From Gammaproteobacteria bacterium (lineage in GTDB: Bacteria > Pseudomonadota > Gammaproteobacteria > HTCC5015), in NCBI GenBank assembly GCA_028284675.1, contig JANQRI010000008.1, forward strand, positions 103,293 through 167,292: a stretch of 64,000 nt of DNA, given 5' to 3'. This document shows positions 17,425-26,705 of this stretch, in pieces. Within the stretch, counting starts at the first letter, position 1. Each line of letters begins with the position of its first letter. The position numbers and the translations under genes are program-made. The notes under the pieces were generated by a model. It saw nothing but the letters and a program-made list of their open reading frames with translations, was not told where the DNA came from and made no database searches.

Positions 17425-18003
17425 TTAACCCTGTTGTGCAGCGGCTTTCTGTAAGTTTATTTTTACATCCATCATGTGCGCCAGCACCTCGGTGATCTCC
17501 GCAACAATACCGGTCCGCTCAGTTGCCAGTTTATTTTCCCGTAACAATACAACAACTGTCGCAGGATGCACCAAAAGGTCTTTCGCGTGATAACATTTGG
17601 ATTCGGTTTCCGGCAAAGCACCGTCACTATGATACTGCGCTTCAATCACTTCAGAACTCATGCTTTCCATGCCATCAATAACCGCTTTTGAGAGATTCAG
17701 ATATTCCTGGCACTCTGGATAAGCTTCAGCAAACGCATCCACGACAGGTACTGATAGCAGGGTTAACTCGTTGGCAGATGCAGTCAGCGCGGCAACATCA
17801 TCACTATTCTCCAACGCAGCCTTCAGCTCGGCAGCTTTACCGGCATACTCTTCCAACACTGTTAATGCAGGGCTGTTTATTTCACCGTTTTCCACCACAG
17901 CAACATCGACGCCATCTGGCTCTGACTCAGTCTGCTGTTGACAGCCTATAAAACCAATCGAACATAAACACACAAAATAGTATTTTAAATATTTTAAAAA
18001 CAT
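17425..18003 (-). CDS. Putative lipoprotein of the iron operon
   Basis: 192 residues. A hydrophobic N-terminus ends in GFIGC, a plausible lipobox, followed by an acidic linker. The rest is predicted all-helical, with heptad-like Ala/Leu spacing and a single conserved-looking CYHAKDLL segment. I recognise no family. It is encoded between the TonB-dependent receptor and the DUF3325-like gene, so a periplasmic role in iron handling is an inference. GGAGAG precedes the ATG at 18003; the longer frame starts five codons earlier. Confidence 0.7.
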   Translation of the reverse strand: MFLKYLKYYFVCLCSIGFIGCQQQTESEPDGVDVAVVENGEINSPALTVLEEYAGKAAELKAALENSDDVAALTASANELTLLSVPVVDAFAEAYPECQEYLNLSKAVIDGMESMSSEVIEAQYHSDGALPETESKCYHAKDLLVHPATVVVLLRENKLATERTGIVAEITEVLAHMMDVKINLQKAAAQQG

Positions 18004-18049
18004 TATCACTCTCCACAATTAATGGCGCCGTTCATAAATATATCACTCT

Positions 18050-20200
18050 CTACCAGCTCACATTAAACTGCACACCGGCAAAACGCGGCTCACCGGTTCG
18101 GACTCTTTGAATAACCGCACCCGGAGCACCGAGCACATTACTGCTTAATGCCGGCTGCGTATAGTAGTCCTCATCTAACAGATTGCGCACATACAAAAAT
18201 GCAGACCACTGACTGCTTTCATAACCCAGCCTTACATTCCACAGCGTACGGCTTGGAATAACCCCCAGTGGATTATTCTGCAAATCACTCTGTTGCTCAT
18301 CGGTAAAACTGCCGTCAGCAATCAGCACCCAACCATTTGCGAAGTAATAGTTGGCCCCGAGTGCGGCAGTCAATTCCGGCGCAAATTGAAATTCATTACC
18401 GCTAAAGTCCTCGCCACCGCTGACAAAATTATCAAGCTCGGTTTTAACAATGGCCAAACTTGAAAAAACATCAAAACTGTCGGTAAATCGGTGCTCAAAC
18501 TCCACTTCCAAACCATTGATTGAAGACTCCCCGGCATTCAATGTATTCACATCATTCGGATTGCCGCTGGGGCCGGCGACACTGACCTGCTGATCAGTCC
18601 AATCGGTAAAAAACACATTGGCATTTAATGTAGTGCGCTGATCAATCGACTGATAACGCGAGGAAAACTCAATATTGACGGTATATTCCGGATCAAACTC
18701 ATTTAATACACCGGTAATCAGATTCCGCTGTGAACCCCCGGCACGATAACCACGCTGAACAGTCGCACCGGTGCTGAACTGATCGCTCCAGCTGTAGTTA
18801 ACCGCAAACTTCGGCAAAAAAGCTTCATAGTCAGTATCGCCACGGGTTGGGTCCGATGGCGGCAACGGCACTACCGGCGGATCCAGTGCAAACGTGGATG
18901 CATCGTTAAAATCAACATTTTCACGATCGTAACGGGCACCAAACGTCAAAGTGACTTTATCGCTTAGGTCATAATCAAATTCACTGAACAATGCAATATT
19001 ATCCACATTGTTTTCACTGACCAATGACACTGTCAGGCGGGTACCCAAACCCGCCAATGCCGGATTAAAGACTTCACCGGGAAACTCTCCACCGGCATCA
19101 TCGGTATTTTCAATATCCGTATAATAAAGCCCGAAAGCACCGCGCCATTTATTCTGCCCGTTATAGATAATTTTTACTTCCTGGGTAATGCTCTCATCTG
19201 TTGCATTTCGAAATAATTGGCCGCCATCCACCGGCGAAGCATCCGAGTCTTCAAGACGAACATTGTCATGATCATATAAAACCGTTTTTGAACTTAATGA
19301 CCATAAGGAATTAAATACATACTCAATATCGAGAGCCGTGATGGTATGTTCACTGCCCTCTCTTTCATCAACATTTGACAAACTAATACGCTCACCGGGA
19401 TATGTTGAAAACTCAACAAAGTCCTCACCACCAAAATTTTCTGTATAGTTGTAACTTAAAATTGCCTGAAACTTATCATTGGGCTTAAACAGCAACTTCG
19501 CCCGATAATTATCCAGTTCCCGGGCATCATGGTCGTCGGTGTTTAATGTTCTGTTCTCAACAAAACCATCCGTTTCATAGCTTTCGGCAGTCAGACGCAA
19601 TGCCCAGGCATCACCCAGCGGCACATTATATGCAGCCGCCAGCCTTGAAGTGGCTCGCTCACCGGCATCAATCCGGGCCTTGCCTTCCAATTGATTAAGC
19701 ACCGGATCAGCCGTCCTAATATTGATTGTGCCGGCCAATGCATTACGACCTTGCTGTGTCGACTGTGGGCCACGCAGAATTTCCACCTGCGCCAAATCCC
19801 AGGTGCTGTAAGGCCCAAAAAAAGACGCCTGATTGCTGGGCAGTTCAGCACCGTCTATGGATGTTCTGATCGTAAGCCCTCTGCCGCCACCAAATCCGCG
19901 CTGATCTATACCCCGGATCGAAAACCCTTTCTCGCCAAACGAAGCATTAATGCCCGGAGTGCGTTCAACAACATTATAAAGATTGGCATCATTGCTGACA
20001 TCCAGCTCATCACCGGTAATCACCACCGCGCTGGTTAGCGACTCCTGGATATCTCTTTGCTGAATTTCACCTTGGATGGTGATTTTATTAAGTGTTTGCG
20101 GTTCGTCCAGTGCGTCATCTGATGTAACACCCTGAGCAAATACGGTTGCACTGCCTAAACAGCAGAATATTGCGGTTGGTATAGAACGCCGAATCATCAT
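18050..20200 (-). CDS. TonB-dependent outer-membrane receptor (siderophore type)
   Basis: 716 residues: signal peptide ending near VFA-QG; TonB-box-like LNKITIQGE; plug domain (about 50-170) with SIRGIDQRGFGGGRG, QVEILRGPQSTQQGRNALAGTINIRT; and a 22-strand barrel ending in FNVSW with a terminal aromatic. The plug and barrel resemble siderophore receptors, but the ligand cannot be named. AGAGG is two bases before the first of two tandem ATGs and five before the second (20197), which may be the real start. First gene of the Fur-controlled operon. Confidence 0.93.
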   Translation of the reverse strand: MMIRRSIPTAIFCCLGSATVFAQGVTSDDALDEPQTLNKITIQGEIQQRDIQESLTSAVVITGDELDVSNDANLYNVVERTPGINASFGEKGFSIRGIDQRGFGGGRGLTIRTSIDGAELPSNQASFFGPYSTWDLAQVEILRGPQSTQQGRNALAGTINIRTADPVLNQLEGKARIDAGERATSRLAAAYNVPLGDAWALRLTAESYETDGFVENRTLNTDDHDARELDNYRAKLLFKPNDKFQAILSYNYTENFGGEDFVEFSTYPGERISLSNVDEREGSEHTITALDIEYVFNSLWSLSSKTVLYDHDNVRLEDSDASPVDGGQLFRNATDESITQEVKIIYNGQNKWRGAFGLYYTDIENTDDAGGEFPGEVFNPALAGLGTRLTVSLVSENNVDNIALFSEFDYDLSDKVTLTFGARYDRENVDFNDASTFALDPPVVPLPPSDPTRGDTDYEAFLPKFAVNYSWSDQFSTGATVQRGYRAGGSQRNLITGVLNEFDPEYTVNIEFSSRYQSIDQRTTLNANVFFTDWTDQQVSVAGPSGNPNDVNTLNAGESSINGLEVEFEHRFTDSFDVFSSLAIVKTELDNFVSGGEDFSGNEFQFAPELTAALGANYYFANGWVLIADGSFTDEQQSDLQNNPLGVIPSRTLWNVRLGYESSQWSAFLYVRNLLDEDYYTQPALSSNVLGAPGAVIQRVRTGEPRFAGVQFNVSW

Positions 20201-20308
20201 AGCCTCTTTAAAAACACCGCTGTAGCGGTATAAATGTTTATCTAAAGCGGCTGGCTATTCCGACGGTATTGCTCGACCTTCAGCGTGGCTTGCCTGAGTA
20301 ACTCATTC

Positions 20309-20330
20309 CTGGGGAGGGGGGGCTCCCCAG
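20309..20330 (-). other. 5'-leader hairpin with homopolymeric loop
   Basis: A perfect 8-bp stem (CTGGGGAG/CTCCCCAG) encloses a loop of six identical bases (G on this strand, C in the transcript). It lies just downstream of the predicted start site of the receptor operon, so it should be in the 5' untranslated leader. Loop function unknown; the homopolymer could vary in length. Confidence 0.55.
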
Positions 20331-20334
20331 AAAG

Positions 20335-20367
20335 GCTAATGATAATTATTCTCATTTATAAGTTCAA
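20335..20367 (-). promoter_or_regulatory. Fur box overlapping the promoter of the receptor-TonB operon
   Basis: Positions 20335-20353 match the 19-bp Fur consensus GATAATGATAATCATTATC at 16 positions. Read leftward, a -35 element TTGAAC (20362-20367) and a -10 element TATCAT (20339-20344) are spaced 17 bases apart. The Fur box covers the -10 region, the classical arrangement for iron repression. It should control the operon 20200-12881. Confidence 0.88.
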
Positions 20368-20467
20368 TGCTTAATTTAGGGAAAACCCTAAAAAATAGTG
20401 AATATGCTCTTTTATACCCCCTTCTGTATAAGGCTGTACAAACTACAAAGATGACGCCAATTTTCTG

Positions 20468-20932
20468 CTAACTCGACTGAAAAGCCTGAATATCACCGGG
20501 CTTTCGCAGCATTTTATCCACTTCACCGATATGCCTTTCCTCTTCGAAAATCATACGCCGGGTATACTCTTCCAGCATCACCGATTTCCCTTCAACCAGT
20601 GCAAGCAGATCTTTGTACAAAAGAAGACCCGCCTTTTCATGCTGCAGGGATTCACGCAAAATATCCCCAACATCGTGCTTATGCGATTCCAGCAACTTCC
20701 CGATACCCAATGAAGGGTGTTCTCCAAAATGGGTGATCAACTCACCGGCTTCCTGGGCATGCTGCATTGACTCATTGGCCTGATCACGTAGCCAACTGGT
20801 AATCGGTATACGGTTATACCCAAACACCATCAGTGAATAATGCATGTAAACCACAACACCTGCCAATTCCACTTCCAGTATTTCGTTTAAAATTCTGATC
20901 GCTTCTTTTTGATCGAAACCTTTTTCTGACAT
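20468..20932 (-). CDS. Bacterioferritin-like ferritin-family protein
   Basis: 154 residues, predicted four-helix bundle. Glu/His positions typical of ferritin-like di-iron proteins are visible: EVELAGVVVYMHY in helix 1, ESMQHAQEAGE in helix 2, LQHEKAGLLLYKDLL in helix 3 and FEEERHIGEVDKML in helix 4. The pattern resembles bacterioferritin-like proteins more than Dps, but no haem-ligating Met is obvious. Likely role: iron storage or detoxification next to iron-uptake genes. Its own promoter was not resolved. Confidence 0.82.
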   Translation of the reverse strand: MSEKGFDQKEAIRILNEILEVELAGVVVYMHYSLMVFGYNRIPITSWLRDQANESMQHAQEAGELITHFGEHPSLGIGKLLESHKHDVGDILRESLQHEKAGLLLYKDLLALVEGKSVMLEEYTRRMIFEEERHIGEVDKMLRKPGDIQAFQSS

Positions 20933-21122
20933 TATATTTACTCCAGAATTAACTTAATCAAAGTCGACTGATGCTTGAAGCATCAAGAACCACTATCCTA
21001 ACGCACTTTCATATCAGCCGCGAATCACTTAAGCAAAACTTTTCCAAACATTTATAAAAAGCTACACTCTTTAACCAATTCAAAACTCTCACTGATAAAA
21101 CCATAATCAATAACACCTGCCA

Positions 21123-21155
21123 TTGAAAACAGTAATAAAACTTATTATCATTTAA
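21123..21155 (+). promoter_or_regulatory. Promoter with Fur-like half-operator upstream of second receptor
   Basis: Rightward -35 TTGAAA (21123-21128) and -10 TATCAT (21146-21151) are spaced 17 bases. The -10 region 21137-21155 shares the TTATCATT half-site with the two better Fur boxes in this window, matching them at about 12 of 19 positions. It implies iron regulation of the gene at 21316 with a leader of about 160 bases. The rest of 20933-21315 holds no gene. Confidence 0.55.
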
Positions 21156-21315
21156 GTTCTGGGATGAATATAGCCATGACCGACAGTTGCTTATTACCGG
21201 CTGTCACCAAACACATACCTATTTGAGCCGGCACCAGACACACTCTTGCCACCGGCCTCCAGCCAACACTTCTCCCGCTTACTTTACTGTTTAACTGTTT
21301 TGGGATTCGAACACG

Positions 21316-23700
21316 ATGTTGGCTAACAAACATGCTTTAATATTCATATCACTGACAATTGGCTGCGCTGTTGCAAACAGCGTTTACGCCAGCAACCCGG
21401 AAGATACTTCGACCAAAAAACAATCCACCTCAACACCGTCCGCGGCAATAAAAAACAAGGATAAAAATCCCGGCACCGAATTGACCATGCTGAAGCCCAT
21501 TGTTATTCAGGCATCAGAACCTGCAGGCGGTACCATTATAGAAGACCATGAACCGATTGCGTCGATAAACCAAACCGGCCTTGACCGCATTCTGGCAAAA
21601 GATGTTTACGAGGCAATTGACAGTATTGCCGGTGTTTCCTCCTTTGGCGGCCCGAGAACACACAGTCGCAATATTTCAATTCGCGGCTTCGCGAACAATG
21701 AAGATGTGCTGATACGGGTAGACGGCGCCAGTCAGAATTTTGAAAAATACCGTTTTGGCAGCGGCATCCTTCTGGAACCGGAACTCCTGAAAACAGTATC
21801 TGTACATAAAGGCTCACCCGGAGCCGCTTATGGCTCCGGTACAATCGGTGGAGCCGTTATCGTCGAAACCAAAGATGCATTTGATTTTTTACCGCCAGGC
21901 GAAAATATTGGAGCGCATTACAAGCTGGGTTACAACAGCAATGATAATGGCAACCTTGCATCAGTAAATCTGTTTGCCCGACCGTCAACAGGCTTCGGCA
22001 TGCTGGCACATGCCACTCAGCGGAACAGCGAAGATAAAAAGCTTGCCAACGGCGATATTTTTCCAGAATCAGATGAATCACAAACCAGCGGCTTATTAAA
22101 ATTAAACTGGCAACAATCCTCTTCATCTTTGGCAATCGCTTACCGCACCGCTGATGAATCCGGCGAGGAGCCATTTGACGCCAGTGCCGGACCTAATGGT
22201 ATTGGCGGGCTGGTCGACAGAACCACCCGGGAACGCTCACCGACAATTAATTTTAAATTCAATCCCAACAAGCTGATTAACCTGCAGGCCTCGTTCGGCC
22301 GCACAGACAAAACCATCACCGATAAAGGCGGGTCGTTTTTCCAGGATGCCACAGGTACATTCGATTATCTGACTGATGATGCCAATATCGCGAATACCTC
22401 TGTATTCATACAGAAAGATATTAGTTTCAGCATGACTTATGGCATACAAGCCCACCAGCAGGACAGAATGGTTACCCGCACGAACAATATTACCGGCATC
22501 ACCACATCGTATGAGCCACAACCGTCCGGCCAGCGAAAATATACCGCGCTGTACCTGCAAAATGAGCTGTTTATCGGCAACCTCTCTTTGAGTTTTGGAA
22601 TCAGAGAAGATGACTACACAACCAAAAGTATGGGGCTGGCCGCTGAAATACTAAATCAACAAGGCCGGCGGGACAGTAACCAGTTTAACCTAACAACCCG
22701 TAACGCCTCCCTCGGTTATACAATCGGCCCGACACTGATTTTTTATCGATATAAAGAGGCCTTTCGTGTGCCGCTAACAGACGAATCTTATGCACTCGGC
22801 ATTACCAGCAACTGTGAGGCATTTAATTTTTTTATTGACCAGCCTGTGCCACCTGATTTTAATGATTTTAGAGCACAGTTTCCCAATGTTCTCGACGCAC
22901 TGGCTGCTTTCAACCAGGCACTTGCTGACTACGAACAAAATCTTAATGAGTTTATACAATCTCCATTTGCGCGCAGCAATGCAGCCTGCGGTGATCTTTA
23001 CCGCCCTGAGCTATCGCAAACACAAGAGCTGGGGTTTTCATTTAACAATAATAATATTTTTTCATACGACGATTCTTTGCTGCTAAAACTGACTTATTTC
23101 CATACCGATGTAAATCAATTACTGGAATCAATATATCAAGACAGTACCAGCGGGGAAATTATTCAACAGGGCATCGAAAACAGCAAAGGCTTTGAGTTGG
23201 AAGTCGCTTATTACACGCCAGTTTATTTTGTTAATCTGGCATTTGACAAGCTGGACGGCTTTCAGGATCTACGCTACTACACTAATAATATCGACACACG
23301 CATTCTTAACACACCGGAAAATAACGGCAGACAAGCGCTGTTTAACAAAGCACCCGAGAAAACAGCTTTAACCATAGGAAGGGCACATAATCGATTGCAG
23401 CTGACTTACGGCTACACTTACGAGAAGTTCAACAGCCGAAAAGTCAGCACCGGCTTCAGAACAGAAAACGGTTGCGGGAACGCCGGGCTCGGCAATCCTG
23501 CCTGCCTGGTCTTTGGGACCGAACCCGCATATACACTGCACTCTTTATTTCTTGAATGGCGGCCAAGCAAACACACGCAGTTGAATATTAATATCGATAA
23601 CGCAACCAACGAGGAATATAATTTTATCGACACCTTCGGAGGCACCGGTTTTACCGGAACCGGACGCGATATCCGGATCGCATTCTCACAAAAATTTTAA
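21316..23700 (+). CDS. TonB-dependent receptor (haem/haemoglobin receptor-like)
   Basis: 794 residues: signal peptide to about VYA-SN, a Ser/Thr/Lys-rich spacer, TonB-box-like KPIVIQAS, a plug with SIRGFANNEDVLIRVDGA and GAAYGSGTIGGAVIVET, and a barrel ending IRIAFSQKF. FRVPLTDE and RPELSQTQELGF recall the FRAP and (N)PxL-like elements of haem receptors, and hemP lies 3 kb away, so haem is a reasonable but unproven ligand. It is the only gene of its transcription unit. A terminator on the opposite strand follows it. Confidence 0.9.
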   Translation: MLANKHALIFISLTIGCAVANSVYASNPEDTSTKKQSTSTPSAAIKNKDKNPGTELTMLKPIVIQASEPAGGTIIEDHEPIASINQTGLDRILAKDVYEAIDSIAGVSSFGGPRTHSRNISIRGFANNEDVLIRVDGASQNFEKYRFGSGILLEPELLKTVSVHKGSPGAAYGSGTIGGAVIVETKDAFDFLPPGENIGAHYKLGYNSNDNGNLASVNLFARPSTGFGMLAHATQRNSEDKKLANGDIFPESDESQTSGLLKLNWQQSSSSLAIAYRTADESGEEPFDASAGPNGIGGLVDRTTRERSPTINFKFNPNKLINLQASFGRTDKTITDKGGSFFQDATGTFDYLTDDANIANTSVFIQKDISFSMTYGIQAHQQDRMVTRTNNITGITTSYEPQPSGQRKYTALYLQNELFIGNLSLSFGIREDDYTTKSMGLAAEILNQQGRRDSNQFNLTTRNASLGYTIGPTLIFYRYKEAFRVPLTDESYALGITSNCEAFNFFIDQPVPPDFNDFRAQFPNVLDALAAFNQALADYEQNLNEFIQSPFARSNAACGDLYRPELSQTQELGFSFNNNNIFSYDDSLLLKLTYFHTDVNQLLESIYQDSTSGEIIQQGIENSKGFELEVAYYTPVYFVNLAFDKLDGFQDLRYYTNNIDTRILNTPENNGRQALFNKAPEKTALTIGRAHNRLQLTYGYTYEKFNSRKVSTGFRTENGCGNAGLGNPACLVFGTEPAYTLHSLFLEWRPSKHTQLNINIDNATNEEYNFIDTFGGTGFTGTGRDIRIAFSQKF

Positions 23701-23711
23701 CCCGATTAAAC

Positions 23712-23749
23712 AAAAAAATTCCCGGCTGACACTGAAAGCCAACCGGGAA
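23712..23749 (-). terminator. Rho-independent terminator of the VPLPA-CTERM gene
   Basis: Read leftward, a hairpin with a 7-bp TTCCCGG/CCGGGAA stem base is followed by seven U residues (the A-run at 23712-23718). It lies 30 bases after the stop of the leftward gene at 23779, and between the two convergent genes. Confidence 0.75.
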
Positions 23750-23778
23750 CCTTGATTGCTTGAAACCTCTATGGTGCT

Positions 23779-24510
23779 TTAACTTACTGCGCCAGCTGGC
23801 TTATTATTACGCCTGCTGATTGTCACCAAACCCAATAAACCTGATCCCAATAACCAAACAGCTGCTGGTATAGGTACAGGCGCAGGGCCAATATCGACAG
23901 ATAATGCATCCAAACTCATACTGGAGCCCAATGCGGTCAAATCAAATGCATATGCAGCCTCCGATCCCAGCATACTCCAGAGAAACAGATACTCATTCAC
24001 CGCACCACCGAATGGCCCACCGGCCATACCTGTTGCCAATGTCGTTACCGAATTAAACGCCTGCCCATTCAGCAATATGGAACTGAAATCCAGATCTGTG
24101 CCGACTACTGCAACCTGAAGAGCCGCAGTTACAGGGCCACTGACATGATTACTGTCGGGATCAATAATCACATCGAAATCAGGCGTATCGGAAAAACTGT
24201 AAATATTTCCGCCTAAACCGTTACCGGTAATAAATGCACCTGGATTATTTGTAATCACTGTTGCCGAATCAAAACCTGAAGCTCCGGCATCAGGTACATC
24301 ATCAGGCAAAGGCGTGCAAAAACCACCGGCGTTTACACATGCATCAAACTCTTCCCAATGCGCATACACCGTTCCGGTATCACCCCGGTTCCAACCGCCC
24401 CAGGCAGCACCAGCCGGATCTTCAAACGCAGTAGACGCCGCGTGAACAATTCCATTCAACCCACCTGCAAGCGCCACAGAAGACAACAATATTAGCTTTT
24501 TTAGTGACAT
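23779..24510 (-). CDS. VPLPA-CTERM/PEP-CTERM sorting-domain secreted protein
   Basis: 243 residues: signal peptide ending near VHA, a Gly/Asp-rich extracellular domain, and a C-terminal tripartite sorting signal: PVPIPAAVWLLGSGLLGLV (VPLPA-type motif plus helix) then an Arg cluster. Such tails are recognised and cleaved by an exosortase (EpsH family) that is not in this window. The mature domain (WGGWNRGDTGTVYAHWEEF and a beta-rich region) is not recognised. Good AGAGG ribosome-binding site. Next to iron genes, but no functional link is evident. Confidence 0.85.
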   Translation of the reverse strand: MSLKKLILLSSVALAGGLNGIVHAASTAFEDPAGAAWGGWNRGDTGTVYAHWEEFDACVNAGGFCTPLPDDVPDAGASGFDSATVITNNPGAFITGNGLGGNIYSFSDTPDFDVIIDPDSNHVSGPVTAALQVAVVGTDLDFSSILLNGQAFNSVTTLATGMAGGPFGGAVNEYLFLWSMLGSEAAYAFDLTALGSSMSLDALSVDIGPAPVPIPAAVWLLGSGLLGLVTISRRNNKPAGAVS

Positions 24511-24682
24511 AAGAGCCTCTTTAACTTAAACGAGTGTAGCTTAAACACCTTACACACAAAGGCTGCAGTCTACGAAATGAAAGATAGATCGGCAGCAGGA
24601 AATCCACATTCTCAAACGGTCGTGAGACCGCTGCTACCGCAAACCCAGTACAGTGAAATTAAAAATCGTTATCAATTAAATT

Positions 24683-24910
24683 TTAGCATTGAGATGCACG
24701 CACTAAATCGGTTTTCTGATAATCAACCACAAAACGATATTGCTTGCCGCAACGTATAATGACTTCTTTTTGTCCTCGCTTCAGGATCTTGATTTCCAGT
24801 TGTAAATCAGCAAAGCCATTGTGAGTAAACAACTCATCATAAAGCTGACATAGTTTTTCCTTTATCTGCTCGTTGCTTGTAGCCGGCACACTGCTCATAA
24901 AAAAAGACAC
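24683..24910 (-). CDS. Small conserved-looking cytosolic protein of the hemP locus
   Basis: 75 residues (or 71 from the Met at 24898). No signal peptide. The C-terminal half, RGQKEVIIRCGKQYRFVV, resembles the strand pair of HemP proteins (QKQVVIKHDGQDYYLRI in this window's HemP), so it may be a distant HemP-like or HemP-partner protein. It follows the 155-residue gene by nine bases and is the last gene in the leftward hemP operon. Function unknown. Confidence 0.6.
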   Translation of the reverse strand: MSFFMSSVPATSNEQIKEKLCQLYDELFTHNGFADLQLEIKILKRGQKEVIIRCGKQYRFVVDYQKTDLVRASQC

Positions 24911-24919
24911 TTATAAGAG

Positions 24920-25387
24920 TCAGTGAATAACCGCCAATTGCGCACCATGTGCCTGCCATACCCGCTCAACTTCATTGATCGTTTTAACAACCTCCGCATA
25001 CTCATCACCACTCTCCAGCTCACATGTCAAACAACTGCTGATTTGAATACATGCCTGCATCGCTTTAGCTCTAAACTCTCTACTATGGTTTTCTGATTTA
25101 ATAACACCATTTAATTCTTTTATGGCCAGCTTAAGATATAGCCATGAAGGTTTTTCAGATCGACAAAAATCCACACAGTCAGTGCATGCCGTCACCAGAT
25201 ATTGTATCGACTCCTCAGGTATCTGCGGCAATCTAAACAACATGCGCACCTGATAAAATGCCTGCTGATAATACTCAGTCGCCTGCTGATACTCACCCCG
25301 TGTGCGAGCTTGATTTGCCAGACAAACTATCTCTTTATATTTACCTTTAATGGCAGAAACTGTTGCTACTGAACACCCGCACTGCAT
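24920..25387 (-). CDS. Helical TPR-like protein of the hemP locus
   Basis: 155 residues with a Cys-rich start (MQCGCSV) and otherwise helical. The segment ARTRGEYQQATEYYQQAFYQV has the size and residue spacing of a tetratricopeptide repeat, and several Cys residues follow (CTDCVDFC, CLTC). A resemblance to the DUF2753 group is possible but not proved. It sits between the DUF6607-like gene and the 75-residue gene in what looks like one operon with hemP, so a role in haem or iron handling is inferred. Confidence 0.6.
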   Translation of the reverse strand: MQCGCSVATVSAIKGKYKEIVCLANQARTRGEYQQATEYYQQAFYQVRMLFRLPQIPEESIQYLVTACTDCVDFCRSEKPSWLYLKLAIKELNGVIKSENHSREFRAKAMQACIQISSCLTCELESGDEYAEVVKTINEVERVWQAHGAQLAVIH

Positions 25388-25421
25388 ATTAACGCACTCC
25401 TGCTTTTATTTAATTTCGTAC

Positions 25422-26453
25422 TTATTTCAACGAAAAAGAATTTGCGGCCTGCACCCACTCATTCAAAACCGCTTCAATTTCCACCTCACCATAATCGGCA
25501 ATATTATTTTTAATGTCATCCGCATGTTCAAACGTGGCTTTTATGATTGGCATACCATCAACTTCCGTCTTTAAAACAACCTGCGGTTGGGCCAAACGCT
25601 CTGCCCAGGCCATACGAACCCGCTCCCAGTAAGCAGCCGTTTTTTCCCAGTACTCATATGCCGGTTGGAAACGGAATCCTGCAATCCGCCGGTAGTTATT
25701 GAAACCGAATTCACGCACCAAGGTACTCGATTTGCCGTTTTCACGGATAGTTTTAGTGTTATCCTGCTCATGCGTCCAACCTAACGCGGTCACTGTATGC
25801 CGGTTTTCAGCATTGATAACATTGTAATCATCACGGACTGTATACTCGCGGCGCGGTAACGGTCGCCAGGTACGATCACTGGTCCAGGTTGATACACCGT
25901 AACGGTGATTCCAACGACCCGTCCCGCAGTAACGGGGTGCATCAGATACTTCATAAACACACTGCGTCCACGCACTCTGGGTTTTTTCGGAATCGAGTGT
26001 TTTTAATCGCCAGGTTTGATCATCAACAAACTCAAAACGTTGCTTGGCTTCATATCGCCAATCCTGTCGCCAGTGTTTAATAACATGGCCATTAGCACTC
26101 ACCAAAAGGTGTTGTAATACCACTTCCCCAGGAATGTTTTTAACGACGACAACCATTTCATAAGCATTGGCATCTTTTGGTTTATGTTTTTGATAAGACT
26201 CATCCAGTACAACCGTTTCCTGAAAATGAAAATCAACATAATATTCGTCCTGCATTGCCAGTATTGCCGCCTGATCACGCTCAACTTTTGTTTTGGCTTC
26301 TGCAATCTCGTCAAAGAGTACATTCCGGGAAAAACTATACTTTGTTTCTTGAACATCTTTTGCATTTTGGTATGTGTTGGTTGCGCAACCACTCAACGTC
26401 GCAGTGAACGAAAACACCATCAGAAAGACTTTGTTTATATTGCAAAATTTCAT
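25422..26453 (-). CDS. DUF6607-like outer-membrane-associated lipoprotein
   Basis: 343 residues. Lipobox LSGC after a hydrophobic N-terminus. The mature protein is rich in Trp, Tyr and Arg with DWRYEAKQRFEFVDDQTWRLKT, YCGTGRWNHRYGVSTW and RPLPRREYTVRDDYNV, matching my recollection of DUF6607 proteins, which are often next to TonB-dependent haem receptors. A lipid-anchored haem- or metal-handling role is inferred from context. The ATG at 26453 has an AGGAGAG site; nine upstream codons were dropped. Confidence 0.72.
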   Translation of the reverse strand: MKFCNINKVFLMVFSFTATLSGCATNTYQNAKDVQETKYSFSRNVLFDEIAEAKTKVERDQAAILAMQDEYYVDFHFQETVVLDESYQKHKPKDANAYEMVVVVKNIPGEVVLQHLLVSANGHVIKHWRQDWRYEAKQRFEFVDDQTWRLKTLDSEKTQSAWTQCVYEVSDAPRYCGTGRWNHRYGVSTWTSDRTWRPLPRREYTVRDDYNVINAENRHTVTALGWTHEQDNTKTIRENGKSSTLVREFGFNNYRRIAGFRFQPAYEYWEKTAAYWERVRMAWAERLAQPQVVLKTEVDGMPIIKATFEHADDIKNNIADYGEVEIEAVLNEWVQAANSFSLK

Positions 26454-26491
26454 TCCCTTTCTCTCCTTCTTTTTAATCAAATCACCTGATG

Positions 26492-26659
26492 CTATTCATC
26501 ATAATTAACCGGCAAAAAGTCGGCTTTTAAACTTAAGACTTTTGTAGGCACGATAGCGTTGTTTTGCTGCTCTGCGTTTTCAAAAGGCAATAGAATAAAA
26601 ATAATCACAGCGCATGTTATTTGCCAAACAGGCACATACCTAAATAACGCTTTTAACAT
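26492..26659 (-). CDS. 55-residue membrane/secreted peptide of the hemP operon
   Basis: A 55-codon frame with GGGG seven bases before its ATG. Residues 1-25 form one hydrophobic helix (ITCAVIIFILLPF), followed by a 30-residue tail ending in VNYDE. It fits neatly between hemP (46 bases upstream) and the DUF6607-like gene (38 bases downstream) on the same strand, which argues that it is real. No family recognised; it could be a small inner-membrane subunit or an uncleaved signal-anchor protein. Confidence 0.55.
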   Translation of the reverse strand: MLKALFRYVPVWQITCAVIIFILLPFENAEQQNNAIVPTKVLSLKADFLPVNYDE

Positions 26660-26705
26660 CAGTAACCCCGTATTTAGGACAACTATCCTAATAACCAGAT
26701 ACCGC

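Noticed and set aside
21857..22560. Leftward frames within the second TonB-dependent receptor
   Set aside because: Shadows of the receptor gene in other frames, without ribosome-binding sites.
24577..24759. 60-codon rightward frame between the VPLPA-CTERM gene and the 75-residue gene
   Set aside because: No ribosome-binding site, no family features, overlaps the better-supported leftward gene.
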